In this document: positions 22,693 to 23,114 of the stretch, in pieces | How the letters are laid out: each line of letters opens with the position of its first letter | Numbering within the stretch: position 1 is the first letter of the stretch | From: an uncultured Collinsella sp. | GTDB taxonomy: Bacteria; Actinomycetota; Coriobacteriia; Coriobacteriales; Coriobacteriaceae | NCBI GenBank assembly: GCA_900554325.1 | Contig: USHA01000028.1 | Span: 1-23,114, forward strand | Direction: 5' to 3' | Length of the DNA: 23,114 nt | The notes under the pieces: generated by a model | Told to the model about the DNA's origin: nothing | The model's input: only the letters and a program-made list of their open reading frames with translations | Database searches by the model: none | Program-made: the position numbers and the translations under genes

Positions 22693-23114
22693 CTACTCGT
22701 GGATGCGGGTACCGGAGAGGCCGGCCATGGTCTCGGCAGCCTTGTCCAGAGCGCCGATGATGCAGGTGCGGCCCTTGCGGGAACGGGCGAACTTGATGGC
22801 AGCGCGGACCTTGGGCTCCATCGAACCCTTGCCGAACTGACCCTCGTCGGCCAGGCGCTCGGCCTCGTCGGCGGTGAGGTCCTCGAGCTCCTCCTGGTTG
22901 GGCTTGCCAAAGTTGATGGCGACATGCTCAACGGCGGTCAGTAGGAACAGAACGTCGGCGTCGCAGTCCTCGGCCAGCAGCTCGCCGCCCAGGTCCTTGT
23001 CGATGACGGCGGGAACGCCCTTGTAGCAGCCCTTGTTCTCGTAGTCGCGGACGACGGGGATGCCGCCGCCACCGCAGGCGATGACGATGAACTCGTTGTC
23101 GAGGAGGTTGAGGA
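22693..23114 (-). CDS. arcC: Carbamate kinase, C-terminal part
   Basis: The last 139 codons of a carbamate kinase; the start lies beyond the window edge (the whole enzyme is usually about 310 residues). Recognisable segments are ACGGGGIPVV, the DKDLGGELLAE nucleotide-site region, LTAVEHVAINFGKPNQ, GSMEPKV and the C-terminal ALDKAAETMAG. The enzyme makes ATP and carbamate from carbamoyl phosphate and ADP, the energy-yielding step after a catabolic transcarbamylase. It is on the opposite strand and about 13 kb from the transcarbamylase gene in this window, with the beta-glucoside module in between. Its own operon partners, possibly further arginine-pathway genes, must lie outside the window. 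Confidence 0.95.
   Translation of the reverse strand, partial: LNLLDNEFIVIACGGGGIPVVRDYENKGCYKGVPAVIDKDLGGELLAEDCDADVLFLLTAVEHVAINFGKPNQEELEDLTADEAERLADEGQFGKGSMEPKVRAAIKFARSRKGRTCIIGALDKAAETMAGLSGTRIHE

Noticed and set aside
22494..22931. Minus-strand frame of 145 codons over the kinase 3' end and block B
   Set aside because: It overlaps the carbamate kinase in the wrong frame, crosses its terminator and then translates the repeats.

Overview
The window looks like part of a gut actinobacterial chromosome of the class Coriobacteriia, most likely Collinsella or a close relative. This rests on moderately high GC, Shine-Dalgarno-led genes, the protein types present, and intergenic repeat families that I associate with Collinsella genomes. 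The assignment is an inference; no rRNA or tRNA gene is visible to confirm it.

Layout. Positions 1-242 are noncoding, with strong hairpins and a terminator. From 243 to 6600 all genes are on the minus strand: a YfcE-like phosphodiesterase; a set with a family 2 glycosyltransferase, a LytS-type histidine kinase (coupled to the glycosyltransferase by an ATGA overlap) and a LytTR response regulator; a UMF1-type MFS transporter; and a zinc-dependent phospholipase C-like protein. From 6899 to 14990 the plus strand carries a catabolic locus: a PucR-type regulator, an ornithine-carbamoyltransferase-like enzyme, a YfcC-family transporter, a short amidinohydrolase/deiminase, a D-2-hydroxyacid dehydrogenase and a second YfcC-family transporter. 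Next is a membrane-anchored C39-like protease with a long basic disordered N-terminus (15188-16318). From 16772 to 22268 the minus strand holds a beta-glucoside module: a LicR-type PTS-controlled regulator, EIIA, EIIB, EIIC and a GH1 6-phospho-beta-glucosidase. The C-terminal end of a carbamate kinase (minus strand) closes the window.

How the genes may work together. A deiminase, a catabolic-type transcarbamylase, a transporter and (at the window edge) a carbamate kinase are the parts of an arginine-dihydrolase-like, ATP-yielding pathway. Two details do not fit textbook arginine use. The deiminase is only 285 residues. The transcarbamylase has Asn and Ala where ornithine carbamoyltransferases carry the Asp and Ser that hold ornithine. 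A 2-hydroxyacid dehydrogenase and a second transporter sit in the same locus. Together these suggest breakdown of a guanidino or ureido compound other than, or in addition to, arginine. The locus has a candidate operator over its promoter, a roughly 210-base structured leader and a hairpin in every intergenic gap, including terminator-like structures between genes.

The beta-glucoside module lies between two sets of near-identical direct repeats (a 54-base and a 31-base unit, each with one mismatch), within repeat blocks at 16330-16679 and 22436-22583. This suggests the module is a swappable cassette. The repeat block at 16.4-16.7 kb also holds a degenerate tandem array with a period of exactly 62 bases and a 15-bp perfect palindrome.
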